DNA from: JBAVQS01 sp049694275
GTDB taxonomy: Bacteria > Chloroflexota > Anaerolineae > UBA4142 > SHND01
DNA: 12,967 nucleotides
Direction: 5' to 3'
Assembly: GCA_049694275.1 (NCBI GenBank)
Contig: JBAVQS010000236.1
Location: forward strand, 1-12,967
Every line of letters starts with the position of its first letter. Position 1 is the stretch's first letter. A program made the translations under genes and the position numbers. The notes below the pieces were generated by a model, which made no database searches, was not told the origin of the DNA, and saw only the letters and a program-made list of their open reading frames with translations. Of the stretch, positions 1 to 6,750 are shown piece by piece.

Positions 1-111
1 ATCGCGCTGATCGTGCAAGTCACAAAAGGCTTCGAACAAACTGCCCACGTCAAACACCAAGCCCTCCGGGCGCACATTGATTTCAAAGGCAAGTGGGGTA
101 TACTTGGCCAT
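1..111 (-). CDS. ISAs1-family transposase, N-terminal fragment (runs off window)
   Basis: The minus strand is open from an ATG at 111-109 to the window edge, giving 37 residues. An AGGAG ribosome binding site lies about 8-10 bases upstream. The stretch around residues 24-37 (SLFEAFCDLHDQRD) resembles the 'L...F..L.DPRD' opening of the DDE_Tnp_1-associated domain that starts ISAs1-family transposases. In those proteins an Arg-Gly-rich motif and the DDE catalytic domain follow, here beyond the window. I infer an insertion sequence whose transposase-proximal end lies in 112-250. I cannot see the exact end or a target duplication. The family call rests on a short match, so it is moderately secure. 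Confidence 0.6.
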   Translation of the reverse strand, partial: MAKYTPLAFEINVRPEGLVFDVGSLFEAFCDLHDQRD

Positions 112-173
112 AGTGACCTTTCTCCTGTTGATGGTTTGATTTGGCGATCTCCATCATACCGGAAAAGGTCACT
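112..173 (-). promoter_or_regulatory. Stem-loop in the transposase leader
   Basis: AGTGACCTTT (112-121) pairs perfectly with AAAGGTCACT (164-173). Inside it, TGATGG (129-134) pairs with CCATCA (151-156). In the transposase transcript this structure lies directly upstream of the ATG and includes the AGGAG site. A transcript entering from outside the element would carry the whole fold and could hide the ribosome binding site, a known way for insertion sequences to limit transposase made from read-through. On the plus strand the outer stem is followed by a T run (173-178). The pairing is seen; the role is inferred. Confidence 0.4.
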
Positions 174-286
174 TTTTTGTTAAGGGTCAACCGACTTTGC
201 AATCGCCGTGGTCAAGCTATAGGACCATGGTGGTAGGACCAATTGGCGATTACTATTCCCCCTTGCGCATGTTATCATTTTGAGAG
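174..286. other. Intergenic: probable IS end and TPR gene leader
   Basis: This stretch has no gene. It holds a direct repeat TAGGACCA (220-227, 234-241) and an inverted pair AATCGCC/GGCGATT (201-207, 245-251). The segment around 182-207 is a plausible location for the insertion sequence terminal repeat, but the second end is outside the window. A weak -10-like TATCAT (273-278), with TTACTA 17 bases upstream, would start RNA close to the ATG at 287, so the TPR mRNA could be nearly leaderless. That promoter is a guess. Confidence 0.3.
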
Positions 287-967
287 ATGCCGGAACCGTT
301 AATGGACCAGGCGCGACGCGCACTGCGCGAGGCGCACACGGAGGACGCCCAGGCGATCCTCATCAACGTCATCGCGCGAGAACCGGAGCACGAAGAGGCG
401 TGGATCCTGCTGGCGGAAGCGATTACCGACGCGAGCAAAAAGCGCGAGTGCCTCGAACGCGCGCGGGCGATCAACCCGCGCAATCGCGCCATCCTGCGCG
501 CCCTCGAACGCCTGACCCCGCTCGCGCCGTCCCCCGAGCCCGCGGCACCCAGCCCGCGCGTGACGCCCTCCACCCCGCCCACCGACCCCCCGGCCGCGCC
601 GCCGAGCGCGGTCCGTGAGATTATCGCCACGCCCATTCAAATCTCCGCTCCGCTCCTGCCCCCGGAGGCCGGCGCGGGGCCGATTGAGCCTTTGATGGAG
701 CAGGCGGAGGCGATTATGGAGGCGTTGCTTCTGACCAAGGATTTGCCGGGGACGCGGGAAAAGGGGCGTGACCTGCTGCGCGTGCTGGATGACGCGGCCA
801 TGCGGGATATGTCGACCACCCGCCAGTGGGCGCGCACGGTCGCGCGTGAGGCGCTCTTGCAATTTGAAAAGGCGCTCACCGCGGCCATCGCCGGCCTGCC
901 GCAGGACGACCCACAACTGGCGCAGTTGCGCGAGCAGCGGCACCGGGCCCTCTCTTATCTCCGCTAG
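287..967 (+). CDS. TPR-repeat protein with Pro-rich linker
   Basis: A 226-residue cytoplasmic-looking protein without signal peptide or membrane segment. Residues ~1-75 form one or two tetratricopeptide-like helix pairs: MDQARRALREAHTEDAQAIL, then EEAWILLAEAITDASKKREC and LERARAINPRNRAILRALE. This is a scaffold type used for protein contacts. Residues ~80-115 are a Pro/Ala/Thr-rich flexible linker. The C-terminal ~110 residues are helical and charged (LLLTKDLPGTREKGRDLLRV) and I do not recognise them. The ATG at 287 is preceded only by a weak GAGAG, but the TPR homology begins immediately after it. It ends one base before a MITE and converges on the GNAT gene. No partner can be named. Confidence 0.7.
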   Translation: MPEPLMDQARRALREAHTEDAQAILINVIAREPEHEEAWILLAEAITDASKKRECLERARAINPRNRAILRALERLTPLAPSPEPAAPSPRVTPSTPPTDPPAAPPSAVREIIATPIQISAPLLPPEAGAGPIEPLMEQAEAIMEALLLTKDLPGTREKGRDLLRVLDDAAMRDMSTTRQWARTVAREALLQFEKALTAAIAGLPQDDPQLAQLREQRHRALSYLR

Positions 968-1061
968 TAGTGCATCAACATGAACCTGCGAGGTTGAGCT
1001 ATACCTATTGCACTGAGCCAGCGTATATGCCGTCCTGCAAATTCATCATGGTGATGCACTA
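968..1061. mobile_element. 94-bp MITE, copy 1
   Basis: A 94-bp element including flanking TA dinucleotides, matched by copy 2 at 4282-4375 in the same orientation with 4 mismatches. The ends form inverted repeats: TAGTGCATCAACATGA on the left, and TAGTGCATCACCATGA as the complement of the right end (one mismatch in 16). Ends flanked by TA fit a TA target duplication, as made by the IS630/Tc1-mariner superfamily. There is no open frame, so movement would need a transposase elsewhere. It begins directly after the TAG stop of the TPR gene and lies between two convergent genes that would otherwise be about 21 bp apart. Confidence 0.8.
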
Positions 1062-1082
1062 GCCCGTACGGCGCGCCGCGCT

Positions 1083-1589
1083 CTATTTCTCCCGAAACAC
1101 CTTGCGATAGACGACTTTGCCATCGCCGACCGTGTAAAAATCGGTCATGTACCCCACCTGTTCATATCCCCGGCGGGTGTAAAAGGCGCGCGTGGGCGTG
1201 TACTGCGACGTATCTGAGGTTTCGATATACAACTGTCGCGCCCGGCGCCCGATCAGGTCCTGTTCGACGTACTGCAAGAGCGCGGTGCCCAGCTTTTTAT
1301 CCTGATGCGAACGGTCCACGGCGAGCCAGTAGAGGTCATAGACGTCCTCGCTCATCTCGACCGGCCCGTAGCAGGCGAACCCGAGCGGAACAGTCCCGGG
1401 GGCATCCCGGTAGACGGCCCAGATATAGTCGCCGAAATCCCAGCCCGGCTGGCCAATCGCCTGGATATGGGCAAAATACTTGTCGAGGAGCTCGTGAATG
1501 ACCTCCAGTTCATCGGGACGAAAAAAGCCCGTGCCGCGGGCCAGTTCCAAAAGGGGCTCAATCTCGGTCGGCTGGGGATGATCAATCAT
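1083..1589 (-). CDS. GNAT family N-acetyltransferase
   Basis: A 168-residue protein of usual GNAT length. Beta strands 'GFACYGPVEMSEDVYDLYWLAVD' lead into the acetyl-CoA loop VDRSHQDKKLGTALLQYVEQ, followed by 'TRAFYTRRGYEQVGYMTDFY', the typical C-terminal GNAT half. The pyrophosphate loop reads QDKKLG where the family usually has QxxGxG/A, so the first glycine is replaced. It should move an acetyl group from acetyl-CoA to an amine; the substrate is unknown. The ATG at 1589 is chosen over an in-frame GTG at 1619, because the extra ten codons lie in the arm of a perfect inverted repeat. No clear ribosome binding site is seen for either. It is the downstream partner of the ATP-grasp gene. Confidence 0.8.
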   Translation of the reverse strand: MIDHPQPTEIEPLLELARGTGFFRPDELEVIHELLDKYFAHIQAIGQPGWDFGDYIWAVYRDAPGTVPLGFACYGPVEMSEDVYDLYWLAVDRSHQDKKLGTALLQYVEQDLIGRRARQLYIETSDTSQYTPTRAFYTRRGYEQVGYMTDFYTVGDGKVVYRKVFREK

Positions 1590-1601
1590 GGATGAGATGC
1601 G

Positions 1602-1647
1602 CAGAAACCCGTTTTCCACCCCTGGCGGGGCAGAAAACGGGTTTCTG
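1602..1647. repeat. Perfect 15-bp inverted repeat between ATP-grasp and GNAT genes
   Basis: CAGAAACCCGTTTTC (1602-1616) is the exact complement of 1633-1647, and CCCC/GGGG (1619-1622, 1627-1630) extends the stem after a small internal mismatch. In the leftward transcript this strong hairpin falls in the ~85 bases between the ATP-grasp stop and the GNAT ATG. Neither strand has a T run after it, so it is not a standard intrinsic terminator. It could be an mRNA processing or stability element, an attenuator that lowers GNAT expression, or a small palindromic repeat. Confidence 0.7.
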
Positions 1648-1673
1648 GAGAATGAAAAGACAGTGGAATGACA

Positions 1674-2822
1674 TCAAGCAACGGCGGGCGCCAGTTTGGG
1701 CGCAGGCAGCTCGCGCTTTTTGTCTTTGGCAAACGCGCTGACCGGAATCTCGCGGATGCCATCGGCGCCTGCGCTCCGGGCCTTGAGCCGCAGCGAGATG
1801 ATGCGCGGCCGGGCAAACTTGAGCCGGTACCGGTGCGCGGCCAGCCGGATAATCTCGTCCGCCAGCTCGGCATACGCCATCCCGGCCACCCGCGCGGAAC
1901 GGGCGATGCCCGCATCCGGCGACAGGTCGGCGTTCGGGTTGACTTCGAGGACGTAGGGCACGCCGTTCTGGACGCGGATGTCGACGCGGCCGTAATCGCG
2001 CAGCCCCATCGTCTGGTACGCGTGCACGGCGACCTCGCTGATCTTTTCCCGGAGCGATTCGTTGATGCGCGCCGGCGAGATGACCTGGGTCAGCTTGTAA
2101 TCGGACGAATCCTCCACCCACTTGCCTTTAAAGGTGACGATGCGCTGCTTGGGGTCGCGGATGTGCCGGAAATTGATTTCGGAGATGGGCATGACCCGCG
2201 GGTTCTCGTTGCCGAGGAGCGTCACGTTAAACTCGCGGCCGGAGATGAACGACTCGACCAGGGCCGGCTGGCGATAGGTATCCCAGATAAATTTGACCTG
2301 CTGGCGCAGCTCGCGCTCGTTCTCGACCACCGAATCCATGGTGATGCCGAGGCTGGCGTCTTCCGCGATCGGTTTGACGAACAGGGGAAAGTCGAGCTGG
2401 CGTCGCACCGTGGGGGGACCCATGACCTGAAAGGACGCGGTCGGAATGCCGTGCGCTTGCAGGATTTCTTTGGTGCGGGCCTTGTTGAGACAGGTGCCCA
2501 GGGTCAGGCGGCTGGAGCCGGTGTAGCGAAAGTGTAAATATTCGTACACCGAGATCACATACGGTTCGAGGTATGTCTTGTCGCGGATACTTTCGCACAG
2601 GTTAAAGATGAGCCACTCATTGGGATCGAACCGCCGCAGCGGCTCCCAAAGCTGGTCACGGATGGGGACGGCGACCACTTCGTGGCCGAATGAACGCAGC
2701 GACTGCTCGACAGCCTGTTCGACGAGCTGTGTTTCCCGCTCCGCCAGAATATCGTCTGGATGACCTTTGTCCAGAAGATCAACTATGTTGTAAACAACGA
2801 GGACCTTCAATCCGGATCCCAC
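1674..2822 (-). CDS. D-alanine-D-alanine ligase-like ATP-grasp enzyme
   Basis: A 382-residue ATP-grasp ligase, expected to join a carboxylate and an amine through an acyl-phosphate using ATP. The N-terminal Rossmann-like part starts KVLVVYN. The ATP-binding region has FVKPIAEDASLG (Lys150) and LVESFISGREFNVTLL (Glu190, Glu197). The metal and catalytic end has GRVDIRV (Asp281) and VLEVNPNADLSPDAG (Glu293, Asn295), where true Ddl enzymes have a 'EVNtsPGmT' type sequence. It is longer than typical Ddl (~300-360), with a basic C-terminal tail of about 50 residues. The start is GTG at 2822; AGAGGAG lies just before it with short spacing, so a TTG at 2810 is also possible. The GNAT partner suggests modification of an amino acid or short peptide rather than bulk peptidoglycan synthesis. 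Confidence 0.8.
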   Translation of the reverse strand: MGSGLKVLVVYNIVDLLDKGHPDDILAERETQLVEQAVEQSLRSFGHEVVAVPIRDQLWEPLRRFDPNEWLIFNLCESIRDKTYLEPYVISVYEYLHFRYTGSSRLTLGTCLNKARTKEILQAHGIPTASFQVMGPPTVRRQLDFPLFVKPIAEDASLGITMDSVVENERELRQQVKFIWDTYRQPALVESFISGREFNVTLLGNENPRVMPISEINFRHIRDPKQRIVTFKGKWVEDSSDYKLTQVISPARINESLREKISEVAVHAYQTMGLRDYGRVDIRVQNGVPYVLEVNPNADLSPDAGIARSARVAGMAYAELADEIIRLAAHRYRLKFARPRIISLRLKARSAGADGIREIPVSAFAKDKKRELPAPKLAPAVA

Positions 2823-2903
2823 ACTCCTCTTCCACAGATTTCACCGCGGCATAAAAATATTTTTGCGCGTCGATGAGATGGAAATACTTCTTGTTCTGTC
2901 GTC

Positions 2904-2931
2904 ATTATAACCTACAACGTGAGGATTGCAA
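2904..2931 (-). promoter_or_regulatory. Sigma70-type promoter for the ATP-grasp/GNAT pair
   Basis: On the minus strand TTGCAA (2931-2926) and TATAAT (2909-2904) are separated by 16 bases, a near-consensus pair. RNA would start near 2897, leaving a leader of about 75 bases that contains an AT-rich palindrome AAAAATATTTTT (2853-2864). Confidence 0.65.
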
Positions 2932-2969
2932 CCTTAAAAAACGCGAACGATGCATTTCTTTAGGGTTCA

Positions 2970-2978
2970 TGGTATAAT
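2970..2978 (+). promoter_or_regulatory. Extended -10 promoter for the M50/HD operon
   Basis: TGGTATAAT on the plus strand is an extended -10 element with a perfect TATAAT. The -35 region (around 2950-2956) is poor, as is common with extended -10 promoters. RNA would begin near 2985. This puts the ATG at 2950 upstream of the transcript and supports the GTG at 3037 as the M50 start. It diverges from the ATP-grasp promoter. Confidence 0.6.
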
Positions 2979-3036
2979 TTTCGCGTCGGGCGCAGGTTTC
3001 AAACCGGCCCGTACGCGATCAAGAGAAGGAGACGTT

Positions 3037-3729
3037 GTGCTTTTAACATTCCTGCAGATGATTCAACAACATGCCGACGTGGCCACCGAGATCATTCCCT
3101 ACCTGGTCGGTCTCTCCCTGGCGATGGTCTGCGGCATTACCTTCCACGAATTTTCACACGCGTTCACCGCGTACCAGTTGGGCGACATGACCCCCCGCTA
3201 TCAGGGGCGACTGACGCTCAACCCCGCCGCGCACCTGGACCCGATGGGGGTGCTGCTGTTCGCGCTCGCCGGCTTTGGATGGGGCCGCCCGGTCCAGTTC
3301 AACCCGGTCCGCCTACGAACCAACCCGCGCACCGGCGGCGCGCTCGTCGCGATCGCCGGCCCCATCGCGAATATTCTCCTGGGGACCGTGGTGGGGTTGA
3401 GCACGCGCATCATGATCGGCTTGCAAGTTCTGCCCGGCACTGAGACCTGGGGCATCGTGCTCCTCAACACCCTGGTCTATTTCGTCTGGTTTAATTTCAT
3501 CCTGGCGGTATTCAACCTGGTGCCGCTGCCGCCGCTTGACGGCCACCATATTCTGCCCGCGCTCTTGCCTGCGGACATGGCGTACGGCCTGCAAAGTTTC
3601 TACGCCAGGATCGGACCCTACAGCCTCTTTGCCTTGCTGCTCATTCTCTGGTACATTCCAGCGGCGGGGAATATCCTGACCACCCCCGCAAGCGCGATGA
3701 TGCGCCTCGTCCTCGGATTTAATTTCTAG
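3037..3729 (+). CDS. M50-family site-2 protease-like membrane metalloprotease
   Basis: About 230 residues, a compact polytopic membrane protein. The first membrane helix carries ITFHEFSH, the HExxH zinc site (His37, Glu38, His41 from the GTG). The third zinc ligand lies in FNLVPLPPLDGHHIL (Asp168). The order HExxH, GxxxNxxL-like 'AGPIANILLG', then NxxPxPxLDG is that of the short M50 (SREBP S2P-like) group, which cuts within membrane helices. I chose the GTG at 3037 because it follows AGAAGGAGA at good spacing and lies downstream of the promoter; an in-frame ATG at 2950 lies before the -10. The HD gene starts 3 bases after the stop. Its substrate is not evident. Confidence 0.85.
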   Translation: MLLTFLQMIQQHADVATEIIPYLVGLSLAMVCGITFHEFSHAFTAYQLGDMTPRYQGRLTLNPAAHLDPMGVLLFALAGFGWGRPVQFNPVRLRTNPRTGGALVAIAGPIANILLGTVVGLSTRIMIGLQVLPGTETWGIVLLNTLVYFVWFNFILAVFNLVPLPPLDGHHILPALLPADMAYGLQSFYARIGPYSLFALLLILWYIPAAGNILTTPASAMMRLVLGFNF

Positions 3730-3732
3730 CGC

Positions 3733-4281
3733 ATGGCCGGACCGTTCTACCGGGTGCGCCAACTGGTCGCCGCGCTGCGCGCCCGGCCGCTGGACGAGCG
3801 CGAGTGGCAACTGGTCGGGGAAACGCTGCCAGCGCCGGGGGTGGACCTATACCGGGCGATGCCGCTGGGTGACCAGCGCCACAGCCTGACCATCTTGAAG
3901 GGTTTGCTGGCGCAGGGCTATACGGCGCGACCGCTGGCGCAGGCGGCGCTGTTACATGACGTGGCCAAGAGCAAGGTGGGGTTGCTGCCTCGCAGTGTGG
4001 TCATCGTAGCGAATGCGCTCTCCCCTTTTCTCCTGCCGCGCCTGGCCTTGGCCGACCCGCGCAATCCGGACGGTCCTCCTCCCAGCGGTTGGCGCTATCC
4101 CTTTTATCTCAGTCTCCATCATCCGGAACTGGGCGCGGAGGCGGCCGAACGCGCCGGACTCGATCCCCGGGCGGTGATTCTGATCCGGCGCCACCAGACG
4201 CACCTGCCGCCGGCGAGTGGGCCTGAATCGGACCTGGATGACTGGCAGCGCGCACTCAAGCAGTTGGACGATCAAAACTAA
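3733..4281 (+). CDS. HD-domain protein
   Basis: 182 residues, cytoplasmic. The HD metal site is visible: His50 in GDQRHSLTILKGLL, His75-Asp76 in AALLHDVAKSK, then His130 in LSLHHPELGAEAAERAG and His154 in IRRHQ. The pattern and the phrases 'ALLHDVAK' and 'HHPELGAE.A' match HD/HDIG phosphohydrolases, which cleave phosphomonoester or phosphodiester bonds of nucleotides or second messengers. The substrate cannot be told. The gene follows the M50 stop by three bases, so they are surely cotranscribed. The TAA stop abuts the second MITE. Confidence 0.75.
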   Translation: MAGPFYRVRQLVAALRARPLDEREWQLVGETLPAPGVDLYRAMPLGDQRHSLTILKGLLAQGYTARPLAQAALLHDVAKSKVGLLPRSVVIVANALSPFLLPRLALADPRNPDGPPPSGWRYPFYLSLHHPELGAEAAERAGLDPRAVILIRRHQTHLPPASGPESDLDDWQRALKQLDDQN

Positions 4282-4375
4282 TAGTGCATCAACATGAACC
4301 TGCGGGGTTGAGCTATGCCTATTGCACTGAGCCAGCGTATATGCCGTCCTGCAAATTCATCATGTTGACGCACTA
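4282..4375. mobile_element. 94-bp MITE, copy 2
   Basis: The same element as at 968-1061, same orientation, 90 of 94 bases identical, also bounded by TA. It starts with the T following the TAA stop of the HD gene. Without it, the HD stop and the ATG at 4383 would be separated by about 9 bases, so it has split a tight operon and changed the sequence upstream of the lipoprotein start. No ribosome binding site is now visible before that ATG. Confidence 0.8.
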
Positions 4376-4382
4376 GCTCTGC

Positions 4383-5687
4383 ATGAACATGACCCGGCTC
4401 ATCCTGATTCTTCTGACGGCGCTCGCGCTGGCAGGCTGCGCGGACAGTCCGACGCCGACGCCAACCCTGACGCCGGTAGTGACGCGCACGCCGACCCTGC
4501 GCCCGACCGCCACCCCGGTTCCGCCGACCGCCACCCCCGCCCCGCCGACCGTCCCGCCGCAGCCTCCCACGCCGACGCCGCTGCCGCCGATTGCAACGCT
4601 CAAGCTCCCCGCCAACGTCCGCGCCGGCCCCAGCACCTTTTTCCCTATCATCGGCAAATTGAAAACCGGATCGCGCTATCCGATTGTCGGCAAGAGCGAG
4701 GACAGCAAGTGGTGGCAGATTCCCCTCGACAACAAGCTCGGATGGATTCCCGCCGATTTTACCGACGTGCAGGGGGGAACCAACCTGGTCGTCGTCGTTT
4801 CCGTCGCGCCGGCGCCAACGGCGACGTCATTCCCGACGCGCCCCGCGCCGCGCGGAACCGTCGTGCTTGATGCGACCGCCACCCCACTGCCGCCGGCCGG
4901 CGGACGCGTCTATTTCATCATCCAGGGGCAAGCGGCCTGGCTGCGTCCGGCGAACCACAACGAGATTTTCCAGGATGCCACCGTCGGGACGCCGGGCGAC
5001 CTGAACCCCAACCTCTATACCAATGCCTCGCCGCTCGATTGGTCCGACACGGCCGGCAAGCTGGCCTATGTCCAGAGCGGCCAGCAGGATACGCTCCGGG
5101 TGCACGACCAGAACACCGAGCGGGTGCTCGACTCGCACGGCGCCATTTCGTCGCCGCGCTGGTTCGGCGGGGGCCTGCAGATTGCCTATATTGGCTATGA
5201 TAACGGTAACCAAAACCAAGCGATTTACGTCATTAATGCTGATGGCGCCAAACCGGCCAACTATCGCTGTTTCCCGGCGCGGAGCGGGGAGCAGTTGCGC
5301 GGCCTGGCGGTGAACCGGCGGAGCGGGGATATCGTGGTGGTCTCGAATTTCAGCGGCAAGTTCGAGCTCTGGAAGCTGGACCGCTACTGTAACAACCTCG
5401 TCCAGTTGACGCACGACAGCGCCGACGACTCGGGGCCGGCTTTTTCGCCGGATGGGACCCGGATTGCCTATGTCTCGAATCGCAGCGCCCCGACCGATTA
5501 CGAGATCTATCTCATGAACGCCAATGGGACCGGGCCCATGCCGTTGGGACCGGGATTTACGCCGGCCTTTTCGCCGGACGGGCTTTATCTCGCGTTTGCG
5601 CGTAATCTAGAAGTGTATATTATGGACCTGAACGGTAATTTCGTCGATCCGCTAACCCCGGGCGACCGGCCCACGTGGGCCCCATAG
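4383..5687 (+). CDS. Lipoprotein with SH3-like domain and PD40/TolB-type propeller
   Basis: 434 residues. Residues 1-19 are a lipoprotein signal with lipobox LAGC (Cys19), so the protein should be anchored at the outer face of a membrane. Residues ~22-70 are a Pro-Thr spacer (repeated PTATP, PTPTPLPP). Residues ~72-130 form a bacterial SH3 domain: LPANVRAGPSTFFPIIGKL, then KWWQIPLDNKLGWIPADF. A second spacer follows. From ~175 to the end there are WD40-like PD40 repeats, for example DSGPAFSPDGTRIAYVSNR and PAFSPDGLYLAFAR. This layout fits cell-wall or glycan binding plus protein contact. An in-frame ATG at 4389 is an alternative start. Neither start has a good ribosome binding site, probably because of the MITE insertion. 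Confidence 0.85.
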   Translation: MNMTRLILILLTALALAGCADSPTPTPTLTPVVTRTPTLRPTATPVPPTATPAPPTVPPQPPTPTPLPPIATLKLPANVRAGPSTFFPIIGKLKTGSRYPIVGKSEDSKWWQIPLDNKLGWIPADFTDVQGGTNLVVVVSVAPAPTATSFPTRPAPRGTVVLDATATPLPPAGGRVYFIIQGQAAWLRPANHNEIFQDATVGTPGDLNPNLYTNASPLDWSDTAGKLAYVQSGQQDTLRVHDQNTERVLDSHGAISSPRWFGGGLQIAYIGYDNGNQNQAIYVINADGAKPANYRCFPARSGEQLRGLAVNRRSGDIVVVSNFSGKFELWKLDRYCNNLVQLTHDSADDSGPAFSPDGTRIAYVSNRSAPTDYEIYLMNANGTGPMPLGPGFTPAFSPDGLYLAFARNLEVYIMDLNGNFVDPLTPGDRPTWAP

Positions 5688-5695
5688 GAATCAAG

Positions 5696-6667
5696 ATGGC
5701 TGAGAAACCTCGTATCGCAATTATTGGCCTCGGGCGCATTGGCGCTTCGATGGGCCTGGCGCTGAAAAAGGCCAACTCTGATCTGGAAGTCATTGGGCAC
5801 GACAAGGACTCGCGGACCGCACAGCGGGCGCAAAAACGCGGAGCGGTTGACAAGACCGAGTGGAATCTGCTCAACGCCTGTGACGGCGCGGGGCTGATCG
5901 TGCTGGCGCTCCCCGTCGGCGCCATTCAGGATACGCTCAAGTTCCTGAGCGGCGAGCTCCAGCCGGGCGTCGTCGTCACCGATACCGCCTCGACCAAAGC
6001 CCCGGTGCTGCAGTGGGCTTCCACCCTCTTGCCGGGCATCAGCTTTGTCGGCGGCGATCCCATCATTCCCCCCACGCGCGCCGCCGACCGGGAAGCGGAT
6101 GCGTTTATCGACGCGGGGCTGTTTCAGGACGCGGTCTACTGCCTGACCCCGTCGATGCAGGCGGCCGAAAGCGCGGTCCGGTTGGTGAGCACCTTTGTCT
6201 CTCTGCTCGGCGCCAAACCGCTCTTTATCGACGCCCAGGAGCACGATGGACTCATCACCGGCGCGGAGCACCTGCCGTACCTGCTCGCCGCGACCCTGCT
6301 CCACACGACGACGACCGGCAGCGGCTGGCGCGACATGAGCAAGCTGGCGGGGCGCGATTTTCAGAGTGCGACGGAGCTCGCCGCCCGCGACCCGGTGCAG
6401 CAACGCCACCTGGTGCTGCACCACCGCCAGGACCTGGTGCGCTGGATCGATCTTACGATAAACACCCTCTCCGAAATGCGCGAGGCCCTTGAAAAGGAAG
6501 ACGCCGCGCGATTGGACAAGCTTTTTGGAGAGATGATCGACGCGCGCACCACCTGGCTCAAGGGCCAAACCGGCGCGGCGCCGGCGATCGACGCGACCGA
6601 CCTCAAGCCGAGCCTGTCGCGCATGTTACTGGGCGGACTCGCGCCCAAGAGGGGAAAGGGCAAGTGA
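5696..6667 (+). CDS. TyrA-like (prephenate/arogenate dehydrogenase family) NAD(P)-dependent dehydrogenase
   Basis: 323 residues from the ATG at 5696, preceded by TAGGA. The N-terminal Rossmann fold has IIGLGRIGASMG (GxGxxG, residues 11-16) and VVTDTASTKAPV, matching the 'vtDvgSvK' loop of TyrA. The C-terminal helical domain has AQEHDGLITGAEHLPYLLA, like the TyrA 'EHD...SHLPH'. The usual GGHPMAG active-site loop is FVGGDPIIPP here, with Asp121 replacing the conserved His, and SHLPH is EHLPY. True prephenate dehydrogenase activity (prephenate to 4-hydroxyphenylpyruvate) is therefore doubtful, and a different 2-hydroxyacid or sugar-like substrate is possible. It starts 8 bases after the lipoprotein stop. 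A GTG at 5675 would overlap that gene and is less likely. Confidence 0.75.
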   Translation: MAEKPRIAIIGLGRIGASMGLALKKANSDLEVIGHDKDSRTAQRAQKRGAVDKTEWNLLNACDGAGLIVLALPVGAIQDTLKFLSGELQPGVVVTDTASTKAPVLQWASTLLPGISFVGGDPIIPPTRAADREADAFIDAGLFQDAVYCLTPSMQAAESAVRLVSTFVSLLGAKPLFIDAQEHDGLITGAEHLPYLLAATLLHTTTTGSGWRDMSKLAGRDFQSATELAARDPVQQRHLVLHHRQDLVRWIDLTINTLSEMREALEKEDAARLDKLFGEMIDARTTWLKGQTGAAPAIDATDLKPSLSRMLLGGLAPKRGKGK

Positions 6668-6750
6668 CCGTAGAGAGGCAGGTTCTTGATTCTCAAGGAG
6701 GGTCTCCGGACCATTCTCCAATCTCATCTGCCGCCGGGCCACAGGGGACC

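Noticed and set aside
1668..2537. Long plus-strand frame opposite the ATP-grasp gene
   Set aside because: It is the antisense shadow of a clearly conserved enzyme and shows no domain of its own; high GC keeps such frames open.
2950..3036. ATG start at 2950 for the M50 protease
   Set aside because: An extended -10 promoter (2970-2978) lies inside this stretch and a GTG at 3037 has a good AGAAGGAG site. The extra 29 residues are not membrane-protein-like.
4440..4590. Short tandem repeats resembling a CRISPR or minisatellite
   Set aside because: The repetition is codon-level Pro-Thr coding for the lipoprotein spacer; there are no conserved repeats with unique spacers.
5585..6568. 327-residue minus-strand frame opposite the TyrA-like gene
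   Set aside because: Arg/Gly/Ala-rich antisense translation with no recognisable fold, while the plus strand carries a clear Rossmann dehydrogenase.
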